Assembly: GCA_019114755.1 (NCBI GenBank)
Contig: DXEW01000010.1
Location: forward strand, 1-48,492
Reading direction: 5' to 3'
Source: Candidatus Borkfalkia faecavium
Lineage (GTDB): Bacteria; Bacillota; Clostridia; Christensenellales; Borkfalkiaceae
DNA length: 48,492 nucleotides
Shown: positions 32,556 to 41,680 of the stretch, one piece after another
Position numbering within the stretch: position 1 is the first letter of the stretch
Layout: each line of letters begins with the position of its first letter
Position numbers and translations under genes: made by a program
The notes under the pieces: generated by a model
Database searches by the model: none
What the model saw: only the letters and a program-made list of their open reading frames with translations
What the model was told of the DNA's origin: nothing

Positions 32556-33518
32556 ATGTTTGCAGCGACGGTCAAAAGTTATGCAAAAGTGAATCTGGCG
32601 CTCAACGTCACGGGCTGCGCCGGCGGCTATCACCTGCTCGACAGCGTGGTCGCCTCCGTCGATATCTGCGATACCGTCCGCGCCAAACCGCGCAAAGACG
32701 CGCTCGTCAACGTATACATGCGCGGCATGGGCAGCGAGGGCATCCCGCCCGCGGCAAACAACGCCGTGCGCGCGGCAGAGGCGTTCGTGCAGGCGTTTGG
32801 CACGAAGGGCGCCGATATTCAGATCGATAAAGATATCCCCATCGGCGCGGGGCTCGGCGGCTCGTCGGCAGACGCCGCAGGCGCGCTCAACGCCCTGGCA
32901 AAATTATACGGCATACAGGGCGAAGAGGCGGAAAAAGAGCTCAAACGCATCGCCGACGCCGTCGGCAGCGACACCGGCTACATGCTTTCCGGCGGGTTCG
33001 CCCGCCTCACGGGCAGGGGAGACGCCGTGCAGCCGCTCACATCCCCCTGCACCTATCACATGCTGCTGTTTTTTCCGCAGGGCGGCGTTTCTACGGCGCA
33101 GTGCTTCGCCCGGTACGACGCTTCCCCCGACCCGCCCCGCTGCGACAGCGCCCGCCTCGCCGAGGCGCTTTCCCGCGGCGACCTTGCGGGCGTGGCGGCA
33201 AACGTGTACAACGCCCTGCAGCGCCCCGCCTGTCAGCTGCATGCGGGCATCGCGGAGGCATTGGCGGCGGCGGCGTCCTTTTCTCCGCTGGCGTGCGCCG
33301 TCACGGGTTCGGGCAGCGCCGTGTTCGCGTTGTTTGAAACGGAAGAGCTGTGCCGCTGGGCGCGCAGCCGTTACCGCGGCAAGTGCAAAACGCGCGTGGC
33401 GCGCACCGTCTGTCCGCAAAAGGGCGGGCGGGGGGCAGAGCCGCGCGGGCCGCATATGCCGCGCAATCCCTTTTACCTCAGCGAAGAAGAGCTGCGCCGC
33501 GCCCGCGGCAAAGAATGA
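32556..33518 (+). CDS. ispE: 4-diphosphocytidyl-2-C-methyl-D-erythritol kinase IspE
   Basis: This 320-residue GHMP kinase acts in the MEP isoprenoid pathway, phosphorylating the 2-hydroxyl of CDP-methylerythritol. The N terminus SYAKVNLALNVTG is typical. The phosphate-binding loop is DIPIGAGLGGSSADAAGALN (~92-111). The C-terminal GHMP motif AVTGSGSAVFALF follows. The C-terminal ~35 residues (CPQKGGRGAEPRGPHMPRN...) extend beyond usual IspE and are basic and low in complexity. AAGG lies just before the ATG. Confidence 0.92.
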   Translation: MFAATVKSYAKVNLALNVTGCAGGYHLLDSVVASVDICDTVRAKPRKDALVNVYMRGMGSEGIPPAANNAVRAAEAFVQAFGTKGADIQIDKDIPIGAGLGGSSADAAGALNALAKLYGIQGEEAEKELKRIADAVGSDTGYMLSGGFARLTGRGDAVQPLTSPCTYHMLLFFPQGGVSTAQCFARYDASPDPPRCDSARLAEALSRGDLAGVAANVYNALQRPACQLHAGIAEALAAAASFSPLACAVTGSGSAVFALFETEELCRWARSRYRGKCKTRVARTVCPQKGGRGAEPRGPHMPRNPFYLSEEELRRARGKE

Positions 33519-33810
33519 GTTTTTTGTATAGGGGAAGGAAGCTCGTTCCGCAGGCTTGCCGCATGGGCGCAAAATGATAAACGCCCGCCGCGGATTTCTC
33601 CCTTGCGGAAGAAGCCGCGGCGGCAACAGAAAAATCCGCCTTTCCTTTCATATATAAAAAGCAGAAGGCAAAAGCAAAGGAGCCCCCGCCATACGGCGGC
33701 GGGACCAAAGGGCTCGCCCATACGGCGGCGGGCGCACGGTAAAAACCATGGCACGGCCGCCCTTTCCTTCATAATAAAAGAGAAAGTGTGGCGGCAAAGG
33801 AAGCACGAAG
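33519..33810 (+). other. Intergenic region with short tandem repeats
   Basis: Contains a direct repeat CCATACGGCGGCGGG at ~33690-33704 and ~33718-33732 and a self-complementary GCCGCGGCGGC near 33612. No terminator with a strong T-tract and no gene are seen. Confidence 0.4.
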
Positions 33811-34653
33811 ATGGAAGAAAGAAGTTTAGAATTAGACGACGACGGCAAGATCCGCCTGCGCCGCACCGGCGAGGAAGCGGGAGAGGTGTCTGCCGACGAT
33901 ATCGTCATCGACATCCCCGACTACAAGGGCTTTGAAGAAGAAGAGGCCGGCGCCAGGTTTTTGGCACGCGAAGGCGAGCGGCGGCGCGCGGGCGCGCAGG
34001 CGATGCTCGCCGAAGCAGACGAGCTGTTTGCCGCGGGCGACCTACTCGGCGCGGGCGAAAAGTATTTAGACTGCGCCGCCCTCGACCGAGCCGACTGGCG
34101 GCCGTGGTTCGGCGTCGTGCGCGTGCACACCAAAGATCTCACCGATTTTTCCGGCTTCGGCGAGTGCAGCCGCGCCTTTGAAAAGGCGGTGCGGCGCATG
34201 GGCGAGGCGGGCCGCAAAGAAGTCGCCGCCCGCTACGGAGAGCAGCTTTCGCTGCGGGCGGAAGAGTGCGGCATGCGCGCCAGGGCGCAGGCGGCGGCAG
34301 ACGAAGAAAAGCGCGCCGCTGAGCGGCCGCAGGTCATGCGCGCCTACGGGCGGGCGCTGCGCAGCTTTGCCGTCGTCGCGGCGCTGTTTTTGGCGTTTGC
34401 CGTGGCGTCTGCGGTGCTCTTTCCCCTCATCGACGCCGTGCCCGGCTATCAGGTTTTGATCGCCGCCGTCGTCTGCGGGGCGGCGGCGCTGGTGCTGTTG
34501 GTGGCGGCCGCGGCGCTGGGGCGCAGGTTTTGGCGGGCCTTTTCCGCCAAGCGCCGCAACGAGCGCGCAGGCTCCACGCCCGAAGGCCGGCTGGCACGCC
34601 TTCTCGCCGAAGAAGAAGAGTGCATCCGCATGGTTTTGGAAGATATAATGTGA
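33811..34653 (+). CDS. TPR-like membrane protein of unknown function
   Basis: This 280-residue protein has an acidic N terminus with DDIVIDIPDYKGFEEEE. A helical region follows (~55-170) with TPR-like pairs (AQAMLAEADELFAAGDLLGA, GEKYLDCAALDRADWRPWFG). Two membrane segments lie at ~187-210 and ~214-238, and the tail is basic then acidic. The Shine-Dalgarno AAGGAAG is suitable. I do not recognise a specific family; the architecture suggests a membrane-associated scaffold. A hairpin repeat element (copy D) starts 4 nt after the stop. Confidence 0.6.
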   Translation: MEERSLELDDDGKIRLRRTGEEAGEVSADDIVIDIPDYKGFEEEEAGARFLAREGERRRAGAQAMLAEADELFAAGDLLGAGEKYLDCAALDRADWRPWFGVVRVHTKDLTDFSGFGECSRAFEKAVRRMGEAGRKEVAARYGEQLSLRAEECGMRARAQAAADEEKRAAERPQVMRAYGRALRSFAVVAALFLAFAVASAVLFPLIDAVPGYQVLIAAVVCGAAALVLLVAAAALGRRFWRAFSAKRRNERAGSTPEGRLARLLAEEEECIRMVLEDIM

Positions 34654-34657
34654 AGAA

Positions 34658-34752
34658 GTTCACACGTTCCTCGGCGAGCTGACGCCTGCGGAACGTCGTG
34701 ATTTGAAGACAACCCCGCGGGGCGCCGTACGGCTAGCCGCGGGGTTTTCCTC
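34658..34752 (+). repeat. Four-hairpin repeat element, copy D (5' half only)
   Basis: It starts GTTCACACGTTCCTCGGCGA. P1 pairs CACACGTTCC with GGAACGTCGTG. P2 pairs ACAACCCCGCGG with CCGCGGGGTTTT and is nearly identical to copy F. P3 and P4 are missing: the sequence switches at ~34752 to a different repeat, the inverse of 17251-17370. Confidence 0.75.
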
Positions 34753-35200
34753 GCCGCCTCGTCGCGTCAAGGCGCCATGGCAGACGGCGCGCTATGCTTG
34801 CCGTCTTGCCCGCAGCGCCTGCCGCTCCTCTTTCCCAAAAATCTCGCTGCGCTGCGATTTTCGGGAGCCCTAATTTGCGAGCCGCGCAGTCGAACGGGTC
34901 TTGCGCGCAAGCGTTGCGGCGACAAACTCTTTTGCCGTGTTCTTTCCTACTCACTATTCTGCACAAGATCCCTCCACTTGGTCGCTCGCTGCATTCGCTC
35001 CCTCGGTCGGAATGACAGGGAGGGGCGCTTGCCGTGCACCTTAGGATGACAGGGGCGCTTTTTTTGACGCCGTCCAAAATTCTACATTCTACATTCTACA
35101 TTTTACATTTTACATTTGCAGATAAGATCCTTCGACTCGGTCGCTGCGCTCCCTCGCTCAGGATGACAGGGGGGCTTTACTCCTCAGGATAACAGGGGGG
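34752..35200. repeat. Composite repeat region upstream of rex
   Basis: Positions 34752-34872 are an inverted, diverged copy of 17251-17370, including the hairpin TCCCAAAAATC...GATTTTCGGGA. REP-like GATCCCTCCACTTGGTCG...CGGTCGGAATGACA (34968-35020), ATTCTACATTTTACA units (35080-35116) and GATCCTTCGACTCGGTCG...CTCAGGATGACA (35128-35170) follow. No gene is recognisable. Confidence 0.65.
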
Positions 35201-35273
35201 CGGAGCCGCGTGCTTCAAGATGGCAGGGCCGCCCCTTGCGCCAATAATTTTATCTTAAATTTTTGCCAAACTA

Positions 35274-35302
35274 TTGCCAAACGGCAAAATTCATGGTATC
35301 AT
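35274..35302 (+). promoter_or_regulatory. Possible upstream promoter before rex
   Basis: TTGCCA (35274-35279) lies 17 bp from TATCAT (35297-35302), 180 nt before rex. It overlaps TTGCCAAACGGCAA, a short inverted repeat. Confidence 0.4.
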
Positions 35303-35393
35303 AGTACTGCAAGGGCCATGCAATGATCGTTTTTCGCATTTTTCGTTGGCTTTTTCTAAAAAATAACTTTATGATAAAAGTAGTTCCGCGCCG

Positions 35394-35433
35394 TTGACTT
35401 TGCCGCGCATATTTGATATTATTTTATCGATAA
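35394..35433 (+). promoter_or_regulatory. rex promoter with palindrome over the start site
   Basis: TTGACT (35394-35399) lies 17 bp from TATTAT (35417-35422). The palindrome TTATCGATAA (35424-35433) covers the expected transcription start, and a related GGTTATCAATAA follows. This is a good position for a repressor site, possibly Rex itself, though it is not a perfect TTGTTAA-type Rex box. Confidence 0.65.
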
Positions 35434-35483
35434 AAGGTTATCAATAAATTCGGTTCGATAGGGGCCGCACAGGAGGGGAGCCG

Positions 35484-36140
35484 ATGGGCAGCGACAAAGA
35501 GTTGACGAACGTATCGAAGGCGACGCTCGAACGGCTGCCTTCCTACCACCGCTGCCTGGCAGAAAAGCAGGAAGCCGGCGAAAAGACGGTGTCTTCCACC
35601 GCCATCGCCGAAGAGCTGCACCTTTCCGCCGTGCAGGTGCGCAAAGACCTCGCCGCCATCAGTTCCGCCGCCGGCAAGCCCAAACTGGGGTTTGAGGTAG
35701 ACGAGCTGCTGGACGACATCAACCGCCTGCTCGGCTACAACAACGTGACCGACGCCGTGCTCGTGGGCGTGGGCGGGCTGGGTTCGGCGCTGGCGGGCTA
35801 CGGGGGCTTCAAAAGCTACGGCCTGAACATCGTGGCGGCGTTCGATACCGACCCTGCCCGCATCGGCAAAGAGGTGGGCGGCGTGCGCGTTTACGGCGCA
35901 GACGTGCTCTCGCAGACGGTGCGCGAAAAAAAGGTGCGCATCGGCATCATCGCCGTTCCCAAACAGGCGGCGCAGGCGGCTGCCGACGCGCTGGTAGAAG
36001 GCGGCGTGCGCGCCATCTGGAACTTTGCGCCCGTGCATCTGGCGCTGCCCGCGGATATAGCAGTCAAAAACGAGGACATGGCGGCATCGCTTGCGATCCT
36101 GTCGCGTCGCCTCGCGGAGATATTGAAAAACGAAAAATAA
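35484..36140 (+). CDS. rex: Redox-sensing transcriptional repressor Rex
   Basis: This 218-residue protein has an N-terminal winged helix (~10-75; SSTAIAEELHLSAVQVRKDL) and a Rossmann domain with GVGGLGSALAGY (95-106) that binds NADH/NAD. Rex represses fermentation genes when NADH is low. adhE is 21 nt downstream, so Rex probably controls its own operon and ethanol formation. AGGAGGGGAG precedes the ATG. Confidence 0.95.
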   Translation: MGSDKELTNVSKATLERLPSYHRCLAEKQEAGEKTVSSTAIAEELHLSAVQVRKDLAAISSAAGKPKLGFEVDELLDDINRLLGYNNVTDAVLVGVGGLGSALAGYGGFKSYGLNIVAAFDTDPARIGKEVGGVRVYGADVLSQTVREKKVRIGIIAVPKQAAQAAADALVEGGVRAIWNFAPVHLALPADIAVKNEDMAASLAILSRRLAEILKNEK

Positions 36141-36161
36141 TTTTTTGGAAGGAGAGGACTC

Positions 36162-38762
36162 ATGGAAAACGAAAAGATCGTCGATTCGGTGGAAGCCTTG
36201 ATGGCAAAAATCGAGCAGGTCAGGAAGGCGCAGGAGATCTTTGCCACCTACAGCCAAGAGCAGGTAGATAAGATCTTCCGTGCTGCGGCTCTGGCGGCAA
36301 ACAACCAGCGCATCCCCCTGGCCAAGATGGCAGTTGCAGAGACCGGCATGGGCATTGTGGAAGACAAGGTCATCAAAAACCACTATGCCGCCGAGTACAT
36401 CTACAACAAGTACAAGCACACCAAAACGGTGGGCGTGATCGAAGAGGACGCCTCGTTCGGCGTCAAAAAGATCGCCGAGCCCATCGGCGTCGTGGCTGCG
36501 GTCATCCCGACCACCAACCCGACGTCTACCGCCATCTTCAAGACGCTCATCTGCCTGAAGACGCGCAACGGCATCATCATCTCCCCGCACCCCCGCGCGA
36601 AGGGCTGCACCATCGCCGCCGCAAAGGTGGTTTTGGAAGCTGCCGTCAAAGCGGGCGCGCCCGAAGGCATCATCGGCTGGATCGACGTCCCTTCGCTGGA
36701 AATGACCAACACGCTGATGAAGACGGCGGATATCATCCTCGCCACCGGCGGCCCCGGCATGGTGCGCAGCGCCTACAGCTCGGGTAAACCCGCCCTCGGC
36801 GTCGGCGCGGGCAACACCCCCGCCATCATCGATGAGACCGCCAACGTCGTCGTCGCCGTCAACTCCATCATCCACTCCAAGACCTTCGATAACGGCCTCA
36901 TCTGCGCTTCCGAGCAGTCGGTCATCGCCGAAGACGCCGTGTACGACGCCGTCAAGGCAGAGTTCATCAAGCGCGGCTGCTATATTCTGAACGAAGAGGA
37001 GAAGAACAAGGTCCGCTCCACCATGATCATCAACGGCTCGCTCAACGCCAAGATCGTCGGCCAGCGCGCCCCCAAGATCGCGGAGATCTGCGGCTTCTCC
37101 GTCCCCGATACCGCCAAGATCCTCATCGGCGAGGTGGAGAGCGTGGAACTGGAAGAGGCGTTCGCGCATGAAAAGCTGTCGCCCGTTCTGGCACTGTACC
37201 GCGCCAAAGACTTTGACGAAGCGGTCGCCAAGGCAGAGCGCCTGATCGCGGACGGCGGCTACGGCCACACCGCCTCCCTGCACATCGACCCCATCGCCGG
37301 CAAAGACAAGATCGCCAAGTGGCAGGAAGCGATGAAGACCTGCCGCATGATCATCAACATGCCTTCCTCGCAGGGCGCCATCGGCGACATCTACAACTTC
37401 AAGCTCAACCCTTCGCTCACCCTCGGCTGCGGCTCGTGGGGCGGCAACTCGGTTTCCGAGAACGTCGGCGTCAAACACCTTCTGAACATCAAGACCTTAG
37501 CGGAGAGGAAAGAAAATATGCTCTGGCTCAGACTGCCTGAAAAAGTTTATCACAAGCGCGGCTGCCTGCCCGTCGCTCTCGACGAGCTCAAGAACGTCAT
37601 GGACAAGAAGCGCGCCTTCATCGTCACCGACGAATTCCTGTACAAAAACAACTATATCAAGCCCATCACCGATAAATTGGACGAAATGGGCATCCGCTAC
37701 ACCTGCTTCTACAACGTGGCGCCCGACCCGAACCTCGCCTGCGCGAAGGAAGGCGCTAAACTGATGACCGAATTCCAGCCCGACGTGATCATCGCCCTCG
37801 GCGGCGGCTCGGCGATGGACGCCGGCAAGATCATGTGGGTGCTGTACGAACATCCCGAAGTGGACTTCCTCGACATGGCCATGCGCTTCATGGATATCCG
37901 CAAGAGGGTGTACACCTTCCCGAAGATGGGCGAAAAGGCGTACTTCATCGCCATCCCCACCTCCGCAGGTACCGGCTCCGAGGTCACGCCGTTCGCCGTC
38001 ATCACCGACGAAACGACGGGCATCAAGTATCCTCTGGCCGACTACGAGCTGCTGCCGAAGATGGCCATCGTCGATGCAGACTTCATGATGAGCATGCCGC
38101 GCGGCCTGACCGCCGCCACCGGTATCGACGCCATGACCCACGCCCTCGAAGCGTATGCGTCCATCATGGCTACCCCGTATACCGACGGCCAGGCGCTGGT
38201 CGCCCTCAAACTCATCTTCGAGTATCTGCCCCGCTCTTACGAGAACGGCGCAGCCGACCCCGAAGCGCGCGAAAAGATGGGCGACGCTTCCTGCATGGCA
38301 GGTATCGCCTTCGCGAACGCCTTCCTCGGCGTGTGCCATTCCATGGCGCATAAGCTGGGCGCCTTCCATCACATCCCGCACGGCATCGCCAACGCCCTGC
38401 TGATCAGCGAAGTCATCCGCTTCAACAGCGCCGAAGTTCCCACCAAGATGGGCACCTTCCCGCAGTACGCATACCCGCACGCAAAGCGCCGCTATGCGGA
38501 GATCGCCGAATTCTTAGGCCTGGGCGGCAAAGACGACGACGCAAAGGTCAAAAACCTCATCAAAGCCGTCGAAGAGCTCAAGGCGAAGGTCGGCATCAAA
38601 AAGACCATCAAAGACTACGGCGTTGACGAGCAGAACTTCTTGGACCGCCTCGACGAAATGTGCGAGCAGGCGTTCGACGACCAGTGCACCGGCGCGAACC
38701 CCCGCTACCCGCTCATCTCCGAGATCAAAGAAATGTATCTCAAGTGCTATTACGGTAAATAA
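36162..38762 (+). CDS. adhE: Bifunctional acetaldehyde-CoA/alcohol dehydrogenase AdhE
   Basis: This 866-residue fusion enzyme reduces acetyl-CoA to acetaldehyde and then ethanol, regenerating two NAD per acetyl. The N-terminal aldehyde dehydrogenase part (~1-440) has the catalytic Cys in NGLICASEQSVI. The C-terminal iron alcohol dehydrogenase part (~455-866) has GGGSAMDAGKIMWVLYEHPE, SAGTGSEVTPFAVI and metal-binding His in HSMAHKLGAFHHIPHGIANA. AdhE forms spirosomes in other bacteria. AAGGAGAGG precedes the ATG. Location after rex supports redox control. Confidence 0.97.
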   Translation: MENEKIVDSVEALMAKIEQVRKAQEIFATYSQEQVDKIFRAAALAANNQRIPLAKMAVAETGMGIVEDKVIKNHYAAEYIYNKYKHTKTVGVIEEDASFGVKKIAEPIGVVAAVIPTTNPTSTAIFKTLICLKTRNGIIISPHPRAKGCTIAAAKVVLEAAVKAGAPEGIIGWIDVPSLEMTNTLMKTADIILATGGPGMVRSAYSSGKPALGVGAGNTPAIIDETANVVVAVNSIIHSKTFDNGLICASEQSVIAEDAVYDAVKAEFIKRGCYILNEEEKNKVRSTMIINGSLNAKIVGQRAPKIAEICGFSVPDTAKILIGEVESVELEEAFAHEKLSPVLALYRAKDFDEAVAKAERLIADGGYGHTASLHIDPIAGKDKIAKWQEAMKTCRMIINMPSSQGAIGDIYNFKLNPSLTLGCGSWGGNSVSENVGVKHLLNIKTLAERKENMLWLRLPEKVYHKRGCLPVALDELKNVMDKKRAFIVTDEFLYKNNYIKPITDKLDEMGIRYTCFYNVAPDPNLACAKEGAKLMTEFQPDVIIALGGGSAMDAGKIMWVLYEHPEVDFLDMAMRFMDIRKRVYTFPKMGEKAYFIAIPTSAGTGSEVTPFAVITDETTGIKYPLADYELLPKMAIVDADFMMSMPRGLTAATGIDAMTHALEAYASIMATPYTDGQALVALKLIFEYLPRSYENGAADPEAREKMGDASCMAGIAFANAFLGVCHSMAHKLGAFHHIPHGIANALLISEVIRFNSAEVPTKMGTFPQYAYPHAKRRYAEIAEFLGLGGKDDDAKVKNLIKAVEELKAKVGIKKTIKDYGVDEQNFLDRLDEMCEQAFDDQCTGANPRYPLISEIKEMYLKCYYGK

Positions 38763-38776
38763 GGAGGGGAATCATT

Positions 38777-39523
38777 ATGGCAGAAATCATTCGCAAAACC
38801 GAAAAAAAGACCATCTATCGCGAAGGCAAAACGCTCGTCAAGCTGTTCAACAACGAGTATCCCAAGTCTGACGTCCTGAACGAGGCGCTCAACACGGCGC
38901 GCGTGGAAGAGGGCACCTCCCTCAACGTTCCCGCCGTGCACGAGGTCACCAAGGTCAACGGCGAGTGGGCGATCGTGCTCGACTTTGTAGACGGCAGGAG
39001 CATGCAGGAACTGATGGACGAAAATCCCGACAAGATGCAGCAGTATCTGGAAGAGTTCGTCGATCTGCAGGTAGAGGTGCTCAAGCAGAAAGTGCCTTTG
39101 CTGACCAAGCTGAAAGACAAGATGCACCGCAAGATCTCCGCGACCAAGTTCGATAAGACCACCCGCTACGATCTGCACATCCTGCTCGATTCGCTGCCCG
39201 CGCACGATAAGCTCTGCCACGGCGACTTCAACCCCAGCAACATCATCGTCAGCCCCGACGGGCGCAAGTTCATCATCGACTGGGCGCACGCCACCCAGGG
39301 CAACGCCCGCTGCGACGCCGCCCGCACCTACCTGCTGTTCAAGCTGGAAGGCAAAGACGACATCGCCGAAGAGTACCTCAAACTCTTCTGCGAAAAGACG
39401 GGCATCGCCAAGCAACTGGTGCAGAAAGCGCTCCCCATCGTCGCTGCCAGCCAGACCACCAAGGCCGTCCCCGAAGAACAGGCCTTCCTCGAAAAGTGGG
39501 TCAACGTGGTAGATTACGAGTAA
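38777..39523 (+). CDS. Aminoglycoside phosphotransferase-like kinase
   Basis: This 248-residue protein of the APH/choline-kinase fold has the Brenner motif LCHGDFNPSNIIV (Asp150, Asn155) and the metal-binding FIIDWAHATQGN (Asp168). The N-terminal lobe contains TLVKLFNNEYPKSDV, where a lysine may bind ATP. It resembles a small-molecule kinase paralog family common in gut anaerobes; antibiotic phosphorylation cannot be inferred. It lies 14 nt after adhE with AAGGAGGGG, so it is likely co-transcribed with rex-adhE, which is an unusual partner. The substrate is unknown. Confidence 0.85.
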   Translation: MAEIIRKTEKKTIYREGKTLVKLFNNEYPKSDVLNEALNTARVEEGTSLNVPAVHEVTKVNGEWAIVLDFVDGRSMQELMDENPDKMQQYLEEFVDLQVEVLKQKVPLLTKLKDKMHRKISATKFDKTTRYDLHILLDSLPAHDKLCHGDFNPSNIIVSPDGRKFIIDWAHATQGNARCDAARTYLLFKLEGKDDIAEEYLKLFCEKTGIAKQLVQKALPIVAASQTTKAVPEEQAFLEKWVNVVDYE

Positions 39524-39577
39524 AAAACACGGCGCCGCTTCCGGCTTAGCGGAGGCGGCCGTCATGGTCAACTCCCG

Positions 39578-39616
39578 GCCCGCCCGCGGCATTCGCCGCG
39601 GGCGGGCTCTTTTTCC
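39578..39616 (+). terminator. Terminator of the rex-adhE-kinase operon
   Basis: The perfect 13 bp stem GCCCGCCCGCGGC / GCCGCGGGCGGGC has an ATTC loop and is followed by TCTTTTT. Confidence 0.92.
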
Positions 39617-39664
39617 TTTTCTATCAAAAACCTTGCTAAATCAGCAAAATATTCACCCCGAAAA

Positions 39665-39733
39665 ATTTTTTACAAATTTATTACAAGTTTTTACCTCATT
39701 TTACAAGTGTAAAAAATTTTTTTGTTTTATAAT
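39665..39733 (+). promoter_or_regulatory. Pho-box-like repeats and -10 of the Na/Pi transporter gene
   Basis: Four TTTACA-like units (TACA or TACC cores beginning at 39671, 39682, 39692 and 39702) have 11, 10 and 10 bp spacing. They lie upstream of TATAAT (39728-39733), with no recognisable -35. Phosphate-responsive PhoP boxes have TTAACA/TTTACA repeats at ~11 bp period placed this way. Confidence 0.65.
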
Positions 39734-39883
39734 AGATATACGGGGATTTGTGCAAGCTGCCGAAAGGGGCGCGGCCCGTGTTCCCCGCCGCCGCCCGAGG
39801 GGCGGCATGAGAGAGAAATACGGGCTTTTTGCCGAAGGCCCGCCGTTATTTCAAAAGAAAAAGTTGTTAGGAGTAAAAACTGT

Positions 39884-41530
39884 ATGGATGCAATGGAGTA
39901 CGTGCTGGCGGTGGTTGCGCTGCTGGCAGGTCTTGGCGCATTTTTGTTCGGCTTCAAAGTACTTTCAGACAATATCGAAAAACTCGCCACCAACCGCCTG
40001 CGCAGCTGGTTCGATAAAACGGGCAAAAGCCGCCTGGCGGGCGTGGGCATCGGCGCGGGCGTCACGGCGATCATCCAAAGCTCGTCGGCGACCACGGTCA
40101 TGGTGGTCGGCTTCGTCAACGCGGGGCTGATGTCGCTGTTCCAGGCGACGACGGTCATCATGGGCGCCAACATCGGCACCACCGTCACCGCCTATTTTTC
40201 GGTCATCGCCGATATCCCCTTCATCGAGATCATCACCCTCTTCACCTGCGTCGGCATCTTCATGGACATGCTGTGCAAAAAAGAGAAGGCCAAAACCATC
40301 GGCATGATGCTGGCGGGCCTGGGGCTGGTGTTCCTCGGCCTCGAATACATGGGCATGGCGATGGACGACTTCGCCCAGCAGGACATCGTCAAAGATTTCC
40401 TCATCAGCGTCGATAACCGCCTCGTGCTGTTGCTGGCGGGCGTCATCATCACGGGCATCGTGCAGTCCTCCTCGGCGGTCACCACCCTCATCGTGCAGAT
40501 GGTGGCGGCGGGGCTGACCATCGGCGACCCTTCCAACAGCGGCGTGCTGTTTTTGGTGCTGGGCACCAACATCGGCACCTGCGTCACGGCGCTCCTCTCT
40601 TCGGTGGGCGCCAACACCAACGCCAAGCGCGCGGCGCTCATCCATCTGATGTTCAACGTGTTCGGCACGGTCATCTTCTCCATCTTCCTGCTGTGCTGGC
40701 CGGGCTTTATGAGCGCCACCCTCGGCAATTGGTTTGCCGATGACCCCGGCTTGCAGATCGCCCTCTTCCACACCTTCTTCAACGTGGTCTGCACCTGCAT
40801 TTTCCTGCCCTTTGCGCAGCTGTTCGTCAAGGCAGCCACCAAGCTCATCCGCGAAAAGAAGGGCGCGCAGACCCCCGAAAACGACTGCGCCGCCCTGGAC
40901 GAGCGCCTCATCAAGTCGCCCTCCGTGGCGGTCAACCAGGCGAATATCGCCGCCGCGCACATGGCAGATCTGGCGATGCAGTCGCTGCGCCTCTCCTTTG
41001 AAGGCTTCATCACACAAGACACGGAAAAGAAGGAGCAGGTAGACGCGCTCAACGCCCGCGTGTTCGAGATGGAAAAACGCATCGTGGCTTATCTCATCAA
41101 GATCTCTTCGCAGGATATTTCCCTTTCGGACGAAAAGCTGATCTCCGCCATCCACCACGCCACCGGCGACATCATCCGCATCGGCGAGCTTTCGGATAAC
41201 ATCACCAAGTACACCCGCAACTGCCGCCGCGACGGCATCGACTTCTCCAAGGGCGTCATCAAATCGCTGCAAGAGATGTTCGGCAAGATCGACACCCTCT
41301 ATCAGCGGGCGATGGACGTGTTCGATAAAAAGGACGTCACCGCCATCAAGGCCGTGGACAGCGTGGAAGAAGAGATCGACGCCGCCCGCAAGTCGATGGT
41401 CAAGGACCATATCCGCCGCCTGAACGAGGGCAAGTGCAAGCCCGCCTCCAGCGGCGTGTTCATCAACCTCGTGGGCAACTTAGAGCGCGCCGCCGACCAT
41501 ATCAACTACATGGCGCACGCCTTCGACTGA
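39884..41530 (+). CDS. Na/Pi cotransporter family protein with PhoU-like C terminus
   Basis: This ~548-residue protein has an N-terminal membrane domain (~1-320) with two inverted Na/Pi repeats, each marked by QSSSATT and QSSSAVTT, and paired GANIGTTVTA and GTNIGTCVTA motifs. A cytoplasmic PhoU-like helical domain (~370-548) ends the protein. It is predicted to import phosphate with sodium. I chose the ATG at 39884 with TAGGAG upstream; the open frame starts earlier but overlaps the promoter. A PhoP/PhoR-like two-component system follows, so a phosphate-regulation locus is likely. Confidence 0.9.
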   Translation: MDAMEYVLAVVALLAGLGAFLFGFKVLSDNIEKLATNRLRSWFDKTGKSRLAGVGIGAGVTAIIQSSSATTVMVVGFVNAGLMSLFQATTVIMGANIGTTVTAYFSVIADIPFIEIITLFTCVGIFMDMLCKKEKAKTIGMMLAGLGLVFLGLEYMGMAMDDFAQQDIVKDFLISVDNRLVLLLAGVIITGIVQSSSAVTTLIVQMVAAGLTIGDPSNSGVLFLVLGTNIGTCVTALLSSVGANTNAKRAALIHLMFNVFGTVIFSIFLLCWPGFMSATLGNWFADDPGLQIALFHTFFNVVCTCIFLPFAQLFVKAATKLIREKKGAQTPENDCAALDERLIKSPSVAVNQANIAAAHMADLAMQSLRLSFEGFITQDTEKKEQVDALNARVFEMEKRIVAYLIKISSQDISLSDEKLISAIHHATGDIIRIGELSDNITKYTRNCRRDGIDFSKGVIKSLQEMFGKIDTLYQRAMDVFDKKDVTAIKAVDSVEEEIDAARKSMVKDHIRRLNEGKCKPASSGVFINLVGNLERAADHINYMAHAFD

Positions 41531-41568
41531 GCCCTTCCGCGCTCTTGCGCGGCGATGAAAACGAATAC

Positions 41569-41610
41569 GGCGGCGTGCCCCGGTAAGCGGGCGCGCCGCT
41601 GTTTGTTTTT
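41569..41610 (+). terminator. Terminator after the Na/Pi gene
   Basis: The stem GGCGGCGTGCCC / GGGCGCGCCGCT is followed by GTTTGTTTTT. Confidence 0.75.
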
Positions 41611-41680
41611 GGAAGGGGAAGCCGCCGCTGTTTGTTTTTGGAAGGGGAAGCCGCAGCCTTTGTTCTTTAAACGGGAAGCC
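41601..41680 (+). repeat. Tandem GTTTGTTTTTGGAAGGGGAA repeat
   Basis: GTTTGTTTTTGGAAGGGGAA followed by GCCGC occurs twice at ~41601 and ~41631, and a third degenerate unit follows (CCTTTGTTCTTTAAACGGGAAG, ~41657). The first unit includes the terminator T-tract, so terminator DNA has been amplified. The rest of the 41531-41948 gap holds a promoter and no gene. Confidence 0.75.

Noticed and set aside
35424-37478. 684-codon minus-strand ORF opposite rex and adhE
   Set aside because: Antisense shadow of rex and adhE with the composition typical of such shadows.
39965-41410. 481-codon minus-strand ORF opposite the Na/Pi transporter
   Set aside because: Antisense to a conserved gene; low-complexity His/Asp/Gly-rich translation.
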